Source of the DNA: JBLHLB01 sp047618505
Lineage (GTDB): Bacteria > Planctomycetota > UBA1135 > GCA-002686595
Direction of reading: 5' to 3'
Length of the DNA stretch: 16,155 nucleotides
NCBI GenBank assembly: GCA_047618505.1
Contig: JBLHLB010000054.1
Location: forward strand, 1-16,155
Translations under genes and position numbers: made by a program
Part shown: piece by piece, positions 15,101-16,155 of the stretch
Layout: the number at the start of each line of letters is the position of its first letter
Numbering within the stretch: the stretch's first letter is position 1
Notes under the pieces: model-generated
Told to the model about the DNA's origin: nothing
The model's database searches: none
The model's input: only the letters and a program-made list of their open reading frames with translations

Positions 15101-15777
15101 TGCGTGCAAACGCTGGACTTGGGCCGCGCACCGAGTCTGTAGAGACTGCCTTTGGACATATGATGCTGGACGGCATCGCCGTGGGCCCTGACGAAGAAGT
15201 GGATGGCCTCGAGTTACGCCTTCCGGAGGGAGTGTCCATCTCGGGGACGATACGGGACCCTGAGGGGAATCCAATGGACGGTGCTGACATCTTCCTGCGC
15301 GACAGGAATGGGCGCTTGCTCACGACCATGACCGCAGGCAAGAGTCGCAGCGACGGCAGCTACAGCATCGAAGGCCTCTCGCCGGGAGAGGTTATTGTCT
15401 TTGCTCGCAGTGATCGGGGAGTCTCTGAAGACTCGCCCTTGATCAACCTCGGCTCGTCGGGAGCAGGCCAATGTGACCTCGTTGTGAAGGCCGGAAGCTT
15501 CCTTGTGCTAACCCCGGTCAAAGACGACAAACCAGTACGGATCCGTGCCACGATTCTCGATTCGAATGGCCGCAACTGGAGCGGGCTCTGGAGCATGGAG
15601 AGCCTCATGTCCTGGATGGGCGAGGGGTCGCCAATCGAGGAAGTTCGGGTGGGGCCGCTTCCTCCCGGCCGTTACAGCATCGAGGCAAGCACCATCGACG
15701 GATCTTGCTTCGCAAAGAAGACAGTCACCGTGCGTGCCGGCCAAGAAGACCGAAAGGTGCGCCTGAAAATGCGTTGA
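12166..15777 (+). CDS. Large exported or membrane-anchored protein with tandem carboxypeptidase-regulatory-like domains
   Basis: From ATG 12166 the product is 1203 residues. It opens with a strongly hydrophobic segment (residues 3-21, LLVLVLLAILAC) that anchors or exports it; C15 sits in a near-lipobox (ILAC), but hydrophobic residues continue after it. A Gly/Ser/Asp-rich region and a beta-rich domain reach to about 300. Then come about eight Ig-like modules of the CarboxypepD_reg type, beginning near residues 306, 399, 508, 626, 715, 833, 919 and 1023, with a worn ninth near 1123. Each opens like GxVxxxDGxPVxGAxV and most continue with TDxDGxFxLxGLxPGxY. These modules are structural or adhesive in surface proteins; no enzyme domain is seen. 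An 'EEMEKREAAAREAG' helical insert lies in module five. ATG 12121 is an alternative start that would place the C15 tract inside the gene. Neither start has a strong ribosome site. A terminator follows at 15787. Confidence 0.85.
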   Translation: MKSLLVLVLLAILACGVYLVLQPGGAPPAGGAGGVAVPGQSEQEDTNSQASDRAELSLPDEVDTGMLSGANGSGSRIAADDSGVHSSFEVDSDRMLSVQIQLPEGHPGGEELEVWAFFDIDASPQIAEMVTLGERAPKIAKEVQASNWSRSSVVAGKAAVPVPPSGSSAVLLPVGRFLQPLQGGISLNAEVMGQVQHLAPELGACAEITILLPDDAAGSDRSPGMLLLSVANAVESELGHLRSTGHMLHRNWGHPRADFTQTLRGIDAEGQSGVNVYSEPFLDHTGEILALVAGVASAHVMTLEWGGQLTVRVTDEEGAVLPGASVNAFEQQTALRTRSQQSRPFFGHTEADGTSVLRGLSEGTLSVHVDGQGFVGAVEEVEIEKDAQKTIDVVVQAGLTIAGTVRWFDGLPVEGATVMIPLTITEDLGSNGSSTSMSSRSAVTDSDGAFALSGVDERAVVGLMYAETRVQDEALSSKLGIERGTLCVGTAQPESALQKVELILEPSLTLAGVVSEENGDALAQGFSVSAWPAGGEQWGSHNLSGHYGSVSRLGSRIVVAGVESTSSSNASVSNTEAVVDGVFRLEGFSRGNWMIQAESDGYREMDPILIEMPLVGNLDIVMEKAGELTGVIEDPDGNPVAGARAVLLETNGIGSYPDESSEVTDSDGVFSVSVMEAEAVVQAWHPDWASSEKLSLSMDLLDPNEPLTLRLRQGATIRGIVFQEDGTPWPGRQVVVSDGPAMMAMVGPMGGPEPAITDADGRFELTRQTPGRLTVSAAPSLEEMEKREAAAREAGNDEQFFFELMGEVLSTRVEVADGETVEVVLGAEEKDPVTIQGTVSRGGAGVACQVMVLADDGPPMMGARGARSGADGRFELELDRPGTYAFLVIDSEFSNGQETFGITVPDVDAYDIELPLSTGSVSGVVYGPDGEKLAGINLSLLPDDGANSILDLMVAGGGQRTSADGSFTFSAVSPGRYALRANAGLGPRTESVETAFGHMMLDGIAVGPDEEVDGLELRLPEGVSISGTIRDPEGNPMDGADIFLRDRNGRLLTTMTAGKSRSDGSYSIEGLSPGEVIVFARSDRGVSEDSPLINLGSSGAGQCDLVVKAGSFLVLTPVKDDKPVRIRATILDSNGRNWSGLWSMESLMSWMGEGSPIEEVRVGPLPPGRYSIEASTIDGSCFAKKTVTVRAGQEDRKVRLKMR

Positions 15778-15786
15778 GCGCGGACG

Positions 15787-15825
15787 GGGACGGCAGGGTC
15801 GATAGTGGCGTTGCCGTCCCGTTTT
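15787..15825 (+). terminator. Intrinsic terminator of the modular protein gene
   Basis: GGGACGGCA (15787-15795) pairs with TGCCGTCCC (15812-15820) around a 16-base loop and is followed by GTTTT. It begins 10 bases after the stop codon. The same left arm (15784-15793) can instead pair with CCGTCCCCGT at 15830-15839, so two exclusive folds are possible. Confidence 0.7.
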
Positions 15826-15922
15826 CCCCCCGTCCCCGTGCGCCCTTGATTCAGTCGCGCATGTTCTTCCCACGGATTGACTGGGGCATACGTTTGGCGG
15901 AAGACTTGCTCCATGCTGCTGC

Positions 15923-16155
15923 CTAGGGCAGAGGATAGGCGGCGTCGTCGAGGAGCTGAGTCTTGCGGGTGCGCAGTTCCTGCATGAGCTTGTCGACGAG
16001 TTCTTCACGCCGATCCATCAGGCGGTAGCCCTCGGTGGGGCGCAGGTAGCCGCGGGCCTCCGGGTGTTTGCTAAAGAGGGCTTCGTCACCCATGCGTTCA
16101 CGCCAACGCTCGAAGCGCGCGCGCTTCTCTAGCAACGCCTTGGCAATGAACGGCA
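15923..16155 (-). CDS. Unrecognised protein, C-terminal part (5' end outside window)
   Basis: The frame enters from beyond the right edge and stops at TAG 15923-15925. About 76 residues are visible, from PFIAKALLEKRARFERW to DDAAYPLP. They are rich in Arg, Glu and Leu and should be mostly helical, with an aromatic and Pro-containing tail. Codon use and GC-rich third positions fit a real gene, and it converges neatly on the terminator of the modular protein. I do not recognise the family. An internal TTG at 16135 is in frame, but the frame is open upstream of it, so it is not taken as the start. Confidence 0.6.
   Translation of the reverse strand, partial: PFIAKALLEKRARFERWRERMGDEALFSKHPEARGYLRPTEGYRLMDRREELVDKLMQELRTRKTQLLDDAAYPLP

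Overview
The window is GC-rich, tightly packed bacterial chromosome with long genes and many stop/start overlaps. Several traits suggest a Planctomycetota-like Gram-negative: a HEAT-type secreted protein with a Trp-rich C-terminal tail, a 1.2-kb-codon protein built of carboxypeptidase-regulatory-like modules, an outer-membrane porin, and sparse Shine-Dalgarno sites. The taxonomic call is inference from protein style, not from a marker gene. I see no tRNA, rRNA, CRISPR array, insertion sequence or phage gene.

Left part, plus strand (1-6497 and on to 7429): the 3' end of a phosphate-selective-porin-like gene, then a class-IV PLP aminotransferase. After a 413-base gap comes a string of four closely packed genes: a HEAT-like secreted protein, a membrane-anchored protein of unknown function with a duplicated C-terminal module, xseA (exonuclease VII large subunit) and a family-2 glycosyltransferase. 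The last two share a GTGA overlap.

Middle, minus strand (10693 down to 7426): a compact three-gene operon, read right to left. It encodes a Gfo/Idh/MocA-type sugar oxidoreductase, an NAD-dependent epimerase/dehydratase and a GT4 glycosyltransferase. With the convergent GT2 gene this forms a small polysaccharide or glycan locus: two enzymes that could modify nucleotide sugars and two transferases. The GT2 and GT4 genes meet tail to tail and share a CTAG, so no space is left for a terminator between them.

Right part: a 733-base gap (10694-11426) carries a very strong plus-strand intrinsic terminator that follows no recognised plus-strand gene, plus a possible 39-codon small ORF. Then come an orphan LeuD/aconitase swivel-domain protein whose substrate-binding loop is altered, a 68-base imperfect hairpin, and a 15-base cytosine run just before the large modular surface protein. 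The window ends in the 3' part of an unrecognised minus-strand gene.

The most interesting points are the orphan altered LeuD-like protein with its leader-like upstream region, the C15 tract at the start of the modular protein, and the internal duplication in the unknown protein before xseA. I did not find a clearly new multi-gene system.
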